Positions 12,201 to 25,165 of a stretch of 64,000 nt of DNA are shown here, in pieces. The position numbers were made by a program, and so were the translations under genes. The DNA is from Petrolisthes cinctipes. Its lineage: Eukaryota; Arthropoda; Malacostraca; Decapoda; Porcellanidae. Position 1 is the first letter of the stretch. Every line of letters begins with the position of its first letter. The stretch lies in contig JAWQEG010000004.1 of the NCBI GenBank assembly GCA_033782935.1, positions 2,046,001 through 2,110,000 on the forward strand, given 5' to 3'. Under the pieces are notes generated by a model, which did no database searches, was not told where the DNA came from, and was given only the letters and a program-made list of their open reading frames with translations.

Positions 12201-15200
12201 GAAGCGATCTGTACATGCCTACTCCTAGTTAGAATGTTTTCAAGATACAGAACCAAAACATGCTCAAAATCGGTAATTTAGGTGCCCAAAAGTCGATATG
12301 TGCATGCATCTTCTGTACCCGTTTATATTTCAAATTCTTGCTCAAAACACCCGAAAATTCGGTATTTGTGGATACTAGAAGCGATCTGTACATGCCCACT
12401 CAGTTCTAGAATATTTTTAAAATATAGGCCCAAAACATGCTGAAAATCGATATTTTAGGTGCCCAAAGTCAATACGTGTATGCATCTTCTGCAGTCGTTT
12501 ATATCTCAAATTCAGGCTCAAAACACCCGAAAATTCGGTATTTTTGGTTCCCAGAAGCAATCTGTACATATCTACTCAGTGCTAAAATGTTTTCAAAATA
12601 TAGGCTCAAAACATGCTAAAAATCGATATTTTAAGTGTCCAAAGTCGATATGTGCATGCATCTTCTGTACCCGTTTATATCTCAAATTCAGGCTCCAAAC
12701 ACCCGAAAATTTGATATTTTGGGGTCCCAGAAGTGATCTGTACATGCCTACTTAGTGCTAGAATATTTTCAAAATATAGTCCCAAAACATGCTAAAAATC
12801 GATTATTTTGGTGCCCAAAGTCAATATCTCCAATTCAGGCCGAAAACACCCGAAAATTCGATATTTTGGGGTCCCAGAAGCGAACTGTACATGCCTACTC
12901 AGTGTTAGAGTATTTTCAAAGTACAGACCCAAAACATACTGAAAATCGATCTTTTGTGTCCAATGTCGATATGTGCATGCATCATCTGTACACATTTATA
13001 TCTCAAATTCAGGCCCAAAACACCCGAAAATTCGATATTTTGGGGTCCCAGAAGCGATCTGTACATGCCTATTCCGTGTTAGAGTATTTTCAAAATGCAG
13101 GCCCAAAACATACAAAAAATCGATATTTTAGGTGCCCAAAAGTCGATATGTGCATGCATCTTCTGTACCCGTTTATATCTCAAATTCAGGCTCCAAAAGC
13201 CCAAAAATTCGATATTTTGGGGTCCCAGAAGCGATCTGTACATGCCTACTCAGATACAGGCCCAAAACATGCTGAAAATCGATATTTTAGGTGCCCAAAG
13301 TCAATATATGTATGCATCTACTGCACCCGTTTAAATCCCAAATTCAACCTCAAAACATCCGAAAATTCGATATTTTTGTGTCCAAGAAGCGATCTGTATA
13401 TGCCTACTCAGTGCTAGATTGTTTTTAAAATATAGGCTCAAAACATGCTAAAAATCGATATTTTAGGTGTCCAAAGTCGATATGTGCATGCATCTTCTGT
13501 ACCCGTTTATATCTCAAATTCAGGCTCATAACACCCGAAAATTCGATATTTTTTGGTCCCAGAAGTGATCTGTACATGCCTACTCAGTGCTAGAATATTT
13601 TCGAAATATAGGCCTAAAACATGCTAAAAATCTATATTTTAGGTGCCCAAAGTATATATCTTAAAATCAGGCGCAAAACACCCGAAAATTCGATATTTTG
13701 GGGTCCCAGAAGTGATCAGTACATGCCTACTCCGTGTTAGAGTATTTTCAAAATACAGGCCCAAAACATACAGAAAATCGATATTTTAGGTACCCAAAAG
13801 TCGATATGTGCATGCATCTTCTGTACCCGTTTATATTTCAAATTCAGTCCCCAGACACCCGAAAATTCGATATTTTTGCGTCCCAGAAGCGATCTGTACA
13901 TGCCCACTCAGCGCTAGAATATTTTTAAAATATAGGCCCAAAACATGCTAAAAATCGATAATTTAGGTGCCCAAAGTCGATATCTCAAATTCAGGCCCAA
14001 AACACCCGAAAATTCGATATTTTGGGGTCCCAGAAGCGAACTGTACATGCCTACTCCGTGTTAGAGTATTTTCAAAATACAGGCCCAAAACATACTGAAA
14101 ATCGATCTTTTAGGTGTCCAAAAGTCGATATGTGCATACATCTTCTGTACCCGTTTATATCTCAAATTCAGGCTCCATACACCCGAAAATTCGATATTTT
14201 GGGGTCCTAGAAGCCATCTGTACTTGCCTACTCCGTGTTAGGGTATTTTCAATATACAGGCCCAAAACATGCTGAAAATCGATATTTTAGGTGCCCAAAG
14301 TCAATACGTGTATGCATCTTCTGCACTCGTTTATGTCTCAAATTCAGGCTCCAAACACCCGAAAATTCGATATTTTGGGGTCCCAGAAGCGATCTTTACA
14401 TGCATACTCAATGCTAGAATGTTTTCAAAACATAGGCTCAAAACATGCTAAAAATCGATATTTTAAGTGTCGAAAGTCGATATGTGCATACATCTTCTGT
14501 ACTAGTTTATATCTTAAATTCAGGATCAAAACACCCGAAAATTCGATATTTTGGGGTCCCAGAAGTGATCTGTACATGCCTACTTAGTGCTAGAATATTT
14601 TCAAAATATAGGCCCAAAACATGCTAAAAATCGATTATTTAGGTGCCCAAAGTCGATATCTCAAATTCAGGACCAAAACACCCGAAAATTCGATATTTTG
14701 GGGTCCCAGAAGCGAACTGTACATGCCTACTTAGTGTTAGAGTATTTTCAAAGTACACGCCCAAAACATATTGAAAATCGATCTTTTAAGTGTCCAAAGT
14801 CGATATGTGCATGCATCATCTGTACCCGTATATATCTCAAATTCAGGCCTAAAACACCCGAAAATTCGATATTTTGGGGTCCCAGAAGCGATCTGTACAT
14901 GCCTACTCCGTGTTGGAGTAATTTCAAAATACAGGCCCAAAACATACAAAAAATCGATATTTTAGGTGCCCAAAAGTCGATATGTGCATGCATCTTCTTA
15001 ACCCGTTTATATCTCAAATTCAGGCTCCAAACACCCGAAAATTCGATATTTTGGGATCCCAGAAGCGATCTGTACATGCCTACTCAGATACAGGAACAAA
15101 ACATGTTAAAAATCGATATTTTAGGTGCCCAAAGTCAATGTGTGTATGCATCTTCTGCACCCGTTTAAATCCCAAATTCAACCTCAAAACACCCGAAAAT

Positions 15201-15299
15201 TCGATATTTTTGGGTCCCAGAAGCGATCTGTATATGCCTACTCAGTGTTAAATTGTTTTTAAAATATAGGCTCAAAACATGCTAAAAATCGATATTTTA

Positions 15300-16779
15300 G
15301 GTGTCCAAAGGCTATATGTGTATGCATCATCTGTACCCGTTTATATCTCAATTTCAGGCCCAAAACACCCGAAAATTCGATATTTTGGGGTCCCAGAAGC
15401 GATCTGTACATGCCTACTCCGTGTTAGAGTATTTTCAAAATACAGGCCCAAAACATACAAAAAATCGATATGTTATGTGCTTAAAAGTCGATATGTGCAT
15501 GCATCTTCTGTACCCGTTTATATCTCAAATTCAGGCTCAAAACACCCGAAAATTCGATATTTTGGGGTCACAGAAGTGACCTGTACATGCCTACTTAGTG
15601 CTAGAATATTTTCAAAATATAGGCCCAAAACATGCAAAAAATCAATATTTTAGGTGCCCAAAGTCGATATTTCAAATTCAGGCCCAAAACACCGAAAATT
15701 CGATATATTGGGGTCCCAGAGGTGGACTGTACATGCCTACTCCGTGTTAGAGTATTTTCAAAGTACAGCCCCAAAACATACTGAAAATCAAACTTTAAGG
15801 TGCCCAAAAGTCGATATGTGGATGCATCCTCTGTACCCGTATATATCTCAAATTCAGGCTCCAAACACCCGAAAATTCGATATTTTGGGGTCCCAGAAGC
15901 GATCTGTACATGTCTACTCAGTGCTAGAATTTTTTCAAAACATAGGCTCAATACATGCTAAAAATCGATATTTTAAGTGTCCAAAGTCGATATGTGCATG
16001 CATCTTCTTTACCAGTTTATATCTCAAATTCAGGCTCAAAACACCCGAAAATTCGATATTTTGGGGTCCCAGAAGTGATCTGTACATGCCTACTTAGTGC
16101 TAGAATATTTTCAAAATATAGGCCCAAAACATGCTAAAAATCGATTATTTAGGTGCCCATAGTCGATATCTCAAATTCAGGCCCAAAACACCCGAAAATT
16201 CGATATTTTGGGGTCCCAGAAGCGAACTGTACATGCCTACTCCGTGTTAGAGTATTTTCAAAGTACATGCCCAAAACATACTGAAAATCGATATTCTAAG
16301 TGTCCAAAGTCGATATGTGCATGCATCATCTGCACCCGTTTATATCTCAAATTCATGCCCAAAACACCCGAAAATTCGATATTTTGGGGTCCCAGAAGCG
16401 ATCTGTACATGCCTACTCCGTGTTAGAGTATTTTCAAAATACAGGCCCAAAACATACAAAAAATCGATATGTTAGGTGCCCAAAAGTCGATATGTGCATG
16501 CATCTTCTGTACCCGTTTATATATCAAATTCAGGCTCAAAACACCCGAAAATTCGATATTTTGGGGTCACAGAAGTGACCAGTACATGCCTACTTAGTGC
16601 TAGAATATTTTCAAAATATAGGCCCAAAACATGCAAAAAATCAATATTTTAGGTGCCCAAAGACGATATCTCAAATTCAGGCCCAAAACACCCAAAAATT
16701 CGATATTTTGGGGTCCCAGAGACGAACTGTACATGCCTACTCCGTGTTTGAGTATTTTCAAAGTACAGGCCCAAAACAT
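15300..16779 (+). repeat. Tandem pair of about 480 bp at 999-bp offset
   Basis: Sequence from about 15300-15780 recurs at about 16299-16779. Both copies carry the rare CATGCAAAAAATCAATATTT junction and the GGGTCACAGAAGTGACC variant. The same markers occur at about 6500-6790, which is 10075 bp before the second copy. That gives a third member of the family and another example of the approximately 10-kb spacing seen in the left arm. Confidence 0.75.
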
Positions 16780-17009
16780 ACTGAAAATCAAACTTTTAGG
16801 TGCCCAAAAGTCGATATGTGCATGCATCTTCTGTACCCGTTTATATCTCAAATTCAGGGTCCAAACACCCGAAAATTCAATATTTTGGGGTTTCAGAAGC
16901 GATCTGTACTTGCCTACTCCGTGTTAGAGTATTTTCAAAATACAGGCCCAAAACATGCTGAAAATCGATTTTTTAGGTGACCAAAGTCGATATGTGCATG
17001 CATCTTCTG

Positions 17010-19297
17010 TACCCGTTTATATCTCAAATTCAGGCTTAAAACACCCGAAAATTCGATATTTTAGGGTCCCAGAAGTGATCTGTACATGCCTACTCCTAGT
17101 TATAATGTTTTCAAGATACACACCCAAAACATGCTCAAAATTGATATTTTTGTTGACCCAAAAGTCGATATGTGCATGGATCTTCAGTACCTGTTTATAT
17201 CTAAAATTCAGGCTCAAAACACCCGAAAATTTGATATTTTTGCGTCCCAGAAGCGATCTGTACATGCCTACTCCGTGTTAGAGTATTTTCAAAATACCGG
17301 CCCAAAACATGCTGAAAATCGATATTTTAGGTGCCCAACTCAATATGTGCATGCATATTCTGTTCCCGTTTATATCTCAATTTCTGGCTCAAAAACACCT
17401 GAAAATTCTATATTTTGCGATCCCAGAAGCGATCTGTACATGCCTACTCAGTGCTAGAATATTTTCAAAATATAGGCCCAAAACATGCTTAAAATCGATA
17501 TTTTAGGTGCCCAAAGTCGATATCTCACATTCAGGCCCAAAACACCCGAAAATTCGATATTTTGGGGTCCCAGAAGCGATCTGTACATGCCTACTCCGTG
17601 TTAGAGTATTTTCAAAATACAGGCCCAAAACATACAGAAAATCGATATTTTAGGTGTCCAAAGTCGATATGTGCATGCATCTTCTGTACCCGTTTATATC
17701 TCAAATTCAGGCTCAAAAAACCCGAAAATTAGGTATTTGTGGGTCGTAGAAGCGATCTGTACATGCCTACTCCTAGTTAGAATGTTTTCAAGATACAAAC
17801 CCAAAACATCCTCAAAATCAATATTTTAGGTGCCCAAAAGTCGATATGTGCATGCATCTTCTGTACCCGTTTATATCTCAAATTCAGGCTCAAAACACCC
17901 AAAAATTCGATATTTTGGGGTCCCAGAAGCGATCTGTACATGCCCACTCAGTGCTAGAATATTTTTAAAATATAGGCCCAAAACATGCTAAAAATCGATA
18001 ATTTAGGTGCCCAAAGTCGATATCTCAAATTCAGGCCCAAAACACCCGAAAATTCGATATTTTGGGGTCCCAGAAGCGAACTGTACATGCCTACACCGTG
18101 TTAGAGTATTTTCAAAATACAGGCCCAAAACATACTTAAAATCGATCTTTTAGGTGTCCAAAAGTCGATATGTGCATACATCTTCTGTACCCGTTTATAT
18201 CTCAAATTCAGGCTCGAAACACCTGAAATTCGATATTTGGGGTCCCAGAAGCCGACTGTACTTGCCTACTCCTTGTTAGAGTATTTTCAAAATACAGGCC
18301 CAAAACATGATGAAAATCGATATTTTAGGTGACCAAAGTCAATATGTGTATGCATCTTCTGCACCCGTTTATATCCCAAATTCAACCTCAAAACACCCGA
18401 AAATTCGGTATTTTTGGGTTCTAGAAGCGATCTGTACATGCCTACTCCTAGTTATAATGTTTTCAAGATACACACCCAAAACATGCTCAAAATTGATATT
18501 TTTGGTGACCCAAAAGTCGATATGTGCATGCATCTTCAGTACCTGTTTATATCTCAAATTCAGGCTCAAAACACCCGAAAATTTGATATTTTTGCGTCCC
18601 AGAAGCGATCTGTACATACCTACTCCGTGTTAGAGTATTTTCAAAATACCGGCCCAAAACATGCTGAAAATCGATATTTTAGGTGCCCAACTCAATGTGT
18701 GAATGTATATTCTATTCCCGTTTATATCTCAATTTCTGGCTCAAAACACCTGAAAATTCGATATTTTGGGATCCCAGAAGCGATCTGTACATGCCTACCC
18801 AGTGCTAGAATATTTTCAAAATATAGGCCCAAAACATGCTTAAAATCGATATTTTAGGTGCCCAAAGTCGATATCTCACATTCAGGCCCAAAACACCGGA
18901 AAATTCGATATTTTGGGGTCCCAGAAGCGATCTGTACATGCCTACTCCGTGTTAGAGTATTTTCAAAATACAGGCCCAAAACATACAGAAAATCGATATT
19001 TTAGGTGTCGAAAGTCGATATGTGCATGCATCTTCTGTACCCGTTTATATCGCAAATTCATGCTCAAAACACCCGAAAATTCGGTTTTTGTGGGTCCTAG
19101 AAGCGATCTGTACATGCCTACTCCTAGTTAGAATGTTTTCAAGATACAAACCCAAATCATCCTCAAAATCAATATTTTAGGTGCCCAAAAGTCGATATGT
19201 GCATGCATCTTCTGTACCCGTTTATATCTCAAATTCAGGCTCAAAACACCCGAAAATTCGGTATTTTGGGTTCCCAGAAGCGATCTGTACATGCCCA
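17010..19297 (+). repeat. Duplicated block, 1352-bp offset
   Basis: About 17010-17945 is repeated at 18362-19297. The landmarks 17017, 17309 and 17545 correspond to 18369, 18661 and 18897. The pair ends where the first copy reads CCCACTCAGTGCTAGAAT and the second reads CCCACTCAGATACAGG, a switch from a full to an 18-bp-deleted unit. The interval between the copies (17946-18361) is ordinary array sequence. Confidence 0.78.
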
Positions 19298-19493
19298 CTC
19301 AGATACAGGCCCAAAACATGCTGAAATCCGATATTTTAGGTGTCCAAAGTCGATATGTGCATGCATCTTCTGTACCCGTTTATATCCCAAATTCAACCTC
19401 AAAACACCCAAAAATTCGATATTTTTGGGTCCCAGAAGCGATCTGTATATGCCTACTCAGTGCAAGAGTGTTTTTATAATATAGGCTCAAAAC

Positions 19494-19757
19494 ATGCTAA
19501 AAATCGATATTTTAGGTGTCCAAAGTCGATATGTGCATGCATCTTCTGTACCCGTTTATATCTCAAATTCAGGCTCAGAACACCCGAAACTTCGGTATTT
19601 TAGGTGTCCAAAGTCGATATGTGCATGCATCCTCTGTATCCGTTTATATCTCAAATTCAGGCTCGAAACACCCGAAAATTCGATATTTTGGGGTCTCAGA
19701 AGCGATCTGTACTTGCCTACTCCGTGTTAGAGTATTTTCAAAATACAGGCCCAAAAC
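19494..19757 (+). repeat. 264-bp unit made of three half-units
   Basis: The distance between successive unit starts here is 264 bp, exactly 176 plus 88. The sequence begins as a normal half A, enters half B (ACCCGAAACTTCGGTATTTT), then passes without a break into half A again (AGGTGTCCAAAGTCGATATG), runs through a second A and ends with a normal half B. The switch falls inside the CGATATTTT-like stretch shared by both halves. This is what an out-of-register exchange between A and B would leave, and it supports the reading that the 176-bp unit is an old 88-bp dimer. Confidence 0.93.
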
Positions 19758-21623
19758 ATGCAGAAAATCGATAGTTTAGGTGACCAAAGTCGATATATGT
19801 ATGCATCTTCTGTACCCGTTTATATCTCAAATTCAGGCTTAAAACACCCGAAAACTCGATATTTTAGGGTCCCAGAAGTGATCTGTACATGCCTACTTAG
19901 TGTTAGAATATTTTCGAAATATATTGGCCCAAAACATGCTAAAAATCGATATTTTAGGTGCCCAAAGTCGATATCTCAAGTTCATGCCAAAACACCCGAA
20001 AAATTCGATATTTTGGGGTCCCAGAAGCAAACTGTGCATGCCTACTCCGTTTTAGAGTATTTTCAAAATACAGGCCCAAAACATACTGAAAATCGATCTT
20101 TTAGGTGCCCAAAAGTCGATATGTGCATGCATCTTCTCTACCCGTTTATATCTCAAATTCAGGCTCCAAACACCCGAAAATTCAATATTTTGGGGTCCCA
20201 GAAGCAATCTGTACATGCCTACTCAGATACAGGCCCAAAACATGCTGAAAATTGATATTTTAGGTGCCCAAAGTCAATATGTGTATGCATCTTCTACACT
20301 CGTTTATATCTCAAATTCAACCTCAAAATACCCGAAAATTCGATATTTTTGGGTCCCAGAAGCGATCTGAACATGCCTAATCAGTGCTAGAATCTTTTCA
20401 AAATATAGGCTCAAAACATGCTATAAATCGATATTTTAAGTGTCCAAAGTTGATATGTGCTTGCATCTTCTGTGCCCGTCTATATCTCAAATTCAGGCTC
20501 AAAACACCGGAAAATTCGGTATTTTTGGGTTTTAGAAGCTATCTGTACATGCCTACTCCTAGTTATAATGTTTTCATGATACACACCCAAAACATGCTCA
20601 AAATCGATATTTTTGGTGACCAAAAGTCGATATGTGCATGCATCTTCAGTACCTGTTTATATCTCAAATTCAGGCTCAAAACACCCGAAAATTCGATATT
20701 TTTGGGTCCCAGAAGCGATCTGTACATGCCTACTCCGTGTTAGAGTATTTTGAAAATTCAGGCCCAAAACATGCTGAAAATCGATGTTTTAGGTGCCCAA
20801 CACAATATGTGCATGCATCTTCTGTACCCGTTTAAATCTCAAATTCAGGCTCAAAACACCCGATAATTCGGTATTTGTGGGTCCTAGAAGCGATCTGTAC
20901 ATGCCTACTCCTAGTTAGAATGTTTTCAAGATACAAACCCAAAAAATCCTTAAAATCAATATTTTAGGTGCCCAAAAGTCGATATGTGCATGCATCTTCA
21001 GTACCCGTTTATATCTCAAATTCAGGCTCAAAACACCCGAAAATTCGATATTTTGGGGTCCCAGAAGCGATATGTACATGCCCACTCAGTGCTAGAATAT
21101 TTTTAAAATATAGGACCAAAACATGCTAAAAATCGATATTTTAGGTGCCCAAAGTCGATATCTTAAATGTAGGCCCAAAACACCCGAAAATTCGATATTT
21201 TGGGGTCCCAGAAGCGAACTGTACATGCCTACTCCGTGTTAGAGTATTTTCAAAATACAGGCCCAAAACATACTGAAAATCGATCTTTTAGGTGCCCAAA
21301 AGTCGGTATGTGCATACATCTTCTCTACCCGTTTATATCTCAAATTCAGGCTGCAAACACCCAAAAATTCGATATTTTGGGGTCCCAAAAGCCATCTGTA
21401 CTTGCCTACTCCGTGTTTAGAGTATTTTCAAAATACAGGCCCAAAACATGCTGAAAATCGATATTTTAGGTGACCAGAGTCAATATGTGTACGCATCTTC
21501 TGCACCCGTTTATATCCCAAATTCAACCTCAAAACACCCGAAAATTCGATATTTTGGGGTCCCAGAAGTGATCTGTACATGCCTACTTAGTGCTAGAATA
21601 TTTTCAAAATATAGGCCCAAAAC

Positions 21624-23394
21624 ATGCTAAAAATCGATATTTTAGGTGCCAAACTCGATATCTCAAATTCAGGCCCAAAACACCCGATAATTCGATATTT
21701 TGGGGTCCCAGAAGTGAACTGTACATGCCTACTCCTAGTTAGAATATTTTCAAGATACAGACCCAAAACATGCTCAAAATCGATATTTTAGGTGTCCAAA
21801 AGTCGATATGTGCATGCATCTTCAGTACCTGTTTATATCTCAAATTCAGGCTCAAAACACCCGAAAATTCGGTATTATTGGGTCCTAGAAGCGATCTGTA
21901 GTTAGAATGTTTTCAAGATACAGACCCAAAACATGCTCAAAATCGATCTTTTAGTTGCCCAAAAGTCGATAAGTGCATGCATCTTCTGTACCCGTTTATA
22001 TCTCAAATTTAGGCTCAAAACACCCGAAAATTAAATATTTTGGGGTCCCAAAAGTGATCTGTTCATGCCTACTTAGTGATAGAATATTTTCAAAATATAG
22101 GCCCAAAACTTCCTAAAAATCGATATTTTAGGTGCCCAAAGTCGATATCTCAAATTCAGGCTCAAAACTCCCGAATATTCGATATTTTGAGGTCCCAGAA
22201 GCGATATGTACATGCCTACTCCGTTTTAGAGTATTTTCAAAATACCGGCCCAAAACTTGCTGAAAATCGATATTTTAGGTGCCCAAAGTCAATATGTGCA
22301 TGCATTATCTGTACCCGTTTATATCTCAAATTCAGGCTCAAAACACCCGAAAATTCGATATTTTGGAGTCCCAGAAGCGATCTGTTCATGCCTTCTCAGA
22401 TACAGGCCCAAAACTTGCTGAAAATCGATATTTTAGGTGCCCAAAGTCAATATGTGTATGCATCTTCTACACCCGTTTATATCCGAAAATCAACCTCAAA
22501 ACACACGAAAATTCGATATTTTTGGGTCCCAGAAGCGATCTGTACATGCCTACTCAGTTCTAGAATGTTTTCAAAATATTGGCTCAAAACATGCTAAAAA
22601 TCGATATCTTAAGTGCCCAAAGTCGATATCATAAATTCAGGCCCAAAAACCCGAAATTTCGATATTTTGGGGTCCCAGAAGCTATCTGTACATGCCTACT
22701 CCGTGTTAGAGTATTTTCAAAATACTGGCCCAAAACATACAGAAAATCGATATTTTAGGTGCCCAAAAGTCGATATGTGCATGCATCTTCTGTACCCGTT
22801 TATATCTCAAATACAGGCTCCAAACACCCGAAAATTCAATATATTGGGGTCCCAGAAGCGATATGTACATGCCTACCCAGATATAGGCCCAAAACATGCT
22901 GAAAATCGATATTTTAGGTGCCCAAAGGCAATATGTGTATGCATCTTCTGCACCTGTTTATATCCCAAATTCAACCTCAAAACACCTGAAAATTCGATAT
23001 TTTTGGGTCCCAGAAGCGATCAGTACATGCCTACTCAGTGCTAGAATGTTTTCAAAATAAAGGCTCAAAACATGCTAAAAATCGATATTTTAAGTGTCAA
23101 AAGTCGATATGTGCATGCATCTTCTGTACCCGTTTATATCTCAAATTCAGGCTCAAAACACCCGAAAATTCGATATTTTGGGGTCTCAGAAGTGATCTGT
23201 ACATGCCTACTCAGTGCTAGAAGATTTTCAAAGTATTGGCCCAAAACATGCTAAAAATCGATATTTTAGGTGCCCACAGTCGATATCTCAAATTCAGGCC
23301 CAAAACACCCGAAAATTTGATATTTTGGGGTCCCAGAAGTGATCTGTACATGCCTACTTAGTGCTAGAATATTTTCAAAATATAGGCCCAAAAC
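21624..23394 (+). repeat. 11-monomer higher-order repeat, 1771 bp, copy 1
   Basis: The next copy begins exactly 1771 bp later. Unit lengths, read in copy 2, are 146, 163, 177, 147, 158, 176, 146, 159, 176, 176 and 147 bp, which sum to 1771. Copy 1 has this order but is the most diverged of the three: for example CAAAACTTCCTAAAAATCG where copies 2 and 3 read CAAAATTTCCTAAAAATCA. Similarity to copy 2 extends about 90 bp upstream of 21624 and stops near 21535. Confidence 0.93.
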
Positions 23395-23540
23395 ATGCTA
23401 AAAATCGATCTTTTAGGTGCCAAAGTCGATATCTCAAATTCAGGCCCAAAACACCCGATAATTCGATATTTTGGGGTCCCAGAAGTGAACTGTACATGCC
23501 TACTCCTAGTTAGAATGTTTTCAAGATACAGACCCAAAAC

Positions 23541-23703
23541 ATGCTCAAAATCGATATTTTAGGTGTCCAAAAGTCGATATGTGCATGCATCTTCAGTACC
23601 TGTTTATATCTCAAATTCAGGCTCAAAACACCCGAAAATTCGGTATTATTGGGTCCTAGAAGCGATCTGTAGTTAGAATGTTTTCAAGATACAGGCCCAA
23701 AAC
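23541..23703 (+). repeat. Representative 163-bp monomer (14 bp lost from half B)
   Basis: The unit reads GATCTGTAGTTAGAATG where others have GATCTGTA, then CATGCCTACTCCTA, then GTTAGAATG. The same deletion is seen near 21897, 23667, 25438, 27262 and 29868, always next to a GGTATTATTGGGTCC variant. All five copies therefore share one origin. Three of them are successive copies in the 1771-bp higher-order repeat. The two near 27262 and 29868 are outlying relatives. Confidence 0.9.
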
Positions 23704-24027
23704 ATGCTAAAAATCGATCTTTTAGTTGCCCAAAAGTCGATAAGTGCATGCATCTTCTGTACCCGTTTATATCTCAAATTCAGGCTCAAAACACCCCAAA
23801 ATTCGATATTTTGGGGTCCCAAAAGTGATCTGTTCATGCCTACTTAGTGATAGAATATTTTCAAAATATAGGCCCAAAATTTCCTAAAAATCAATATTTT
23901 AGGTGCCCAAAGTCGATATCTCAAATTCAGGCTCAAAACTCCCGAATATTCGATATTTTGAGGTCCCAGAAGCGATATGTACATGCCTACTCCGTTTTAG
24001 AGTATTTTAAAAATACCGGCCCAAAAC

Positions 24028-24185
24028 TTGCTGAAAATCGATATTTTAGGTGCCCAAAGTCAATATGTGCATGCATTTTCTGTACCCGTTTATATCTCAA
24101 ATTCAGGCTCAAAACACCCGAAAATTCGATATTTTGGAGTCCCAGAAGCGATCTGTTCATGCCTTCTCAGATACAGGCCCAAAAC
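24028..24185 (+). repeat. Representative 158-bp monomer (18 bp lost from half B)
   Basis: The end of the unit reads CCTTCTCAGATACAGGCCC (CCTACTCAGATACAGG in most copies) instead of CTACTCAG, then TGTTAGAGTATTTTCAAA, then ATACAGG. The loss removes the left arm and centre of the 15-bp dyad, so this class lacks the hairpin-capable motif. It recurs across the window, for example near 670, 1505, 5335, 13255, 22400, 34265 and 62000. It is normally followed by a unit carrying GTCAATATGTGTATGC, which shows that type order is inherited in blocks. Confidence 0.9.
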
Positions 24186-25018
24186 TTGCTGAAAATCGAT
24201 ATTTTCGGTGCCCAAAGTCAATATGTGTATGCATCTTCTACACCCGTTTATATCCGAAAATCAACCTCAAAACACACGAAAATTCGATATTTTTGGGTCC
24301 CAGAAGCGATCTGTACATGCCTACTCAGTTCTAGAATGTTTTCAAAATATTGGCTCAAAACATGCTAAAAATCGATATCTTAAGTGCCCAAAGTCGATAT
24401 CATAAATTCAGGCCCAAAAACCCGAAATTTCGATATTTTGGGGTCCCAGAAGCTATCTGTACATGCCTACTCCGTGTTAGAGTATTTTCAAAATACTGGC
24501 CCAAAACATACAGAAAATCGATATTTTAGGTGCCCAAAAGTCGATATGTGCATGCATCTTCTGTACCCGTTTATATCTCAAATACAGGCTCCAAACACCC
24601 GAAAATTCAATATATTGGGGTCCCAGAAGCGATATGTACATGCCTACCCAGATATAGGCCCAAAACATGCTGAAAATCGATATTTTAGGTGCCCAAAGGC
24701 AATATGTGTATGCATCTTCTGCACCTGTTTATATCCCAAATTCAACCTCAAAACACCTGAAAATTCGATATTTTTGGGTCCCAGAAGCGATCAGTACATG
24801 CCTACTCAGTGCTAGAATGTTTTCAAAATAAAGGCTCAAAACATGCTAAAAATCGATATTTTAAGTGTCAAAAGTCGATATGTGCATGCATCTTCTGTAC
24901 CCGTTTATATCTCAAATTCAGGCTCAAAACACCCGAAAATTCGATATTTTGGGGTCTCAGAAGTGATCTGTACATGCCTACTCAGTGCTAGAAGATTTTC
25001 AAAGTATTGGCCCAAAAC

Positions 25019-25165
25019 ATGCTAAAAATCGATATTTTAGGTGCCCACAGTCGATATCTCAAATTCAGGCCCAAAACACCCGAAAATTTGATATTTTGGG
25101 GTCCCAGAAGTGATCTGTACATGCCTACTTAGTGCTAGAATATTTTCAAAATATAGGCCCAAAAC
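25019..25165 (+). repeat. Representative 147-bp monomer (29 bp lost from half A)
   Basis: This class reads GTCGATATCTCAAATTCAGG where a full unit has GTCGATAT, then 29 bp including the TGCATGCA palindrome, then CTCAAATTC. The missing piece is bounded by ATAT on both sides (cgATAT...tttATATctc), so a short-homology deletion explains it. The class creates a GATATC (EcoRV) site absent from long units. It occurs throughout both arms, usually with GGCCC rather than GGCTC downstream, so it is one old lineage rather than repeated independent loss. Confidence 0.92.

Larger units (their letters stand above)
23395..25165 (+). repeat. 11-monomer higher-order repeat, 1771 bp, copy 2
   Basis: The complete central copy. 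Unit starts are 23395, 23541, 23704, 23881, 24028, 24186, 24362, 24508, 24667, 24843 and 25019, and the next copy starts at 25166. It contains one 163-bp unit, four 146/147-bp units, two 158/159-bp units and four full units. From 23731 to 24320 it appears identical to copy 3, so the most recent exchange linked copies 2 and 3. Confidence 0.95.

Noticed and set aside
19494..19757. An insertion of foreign DNA explaining the 264-bp unit
   Set aside because: All 264 bp align to half A or half B; nothing unrelated is present.
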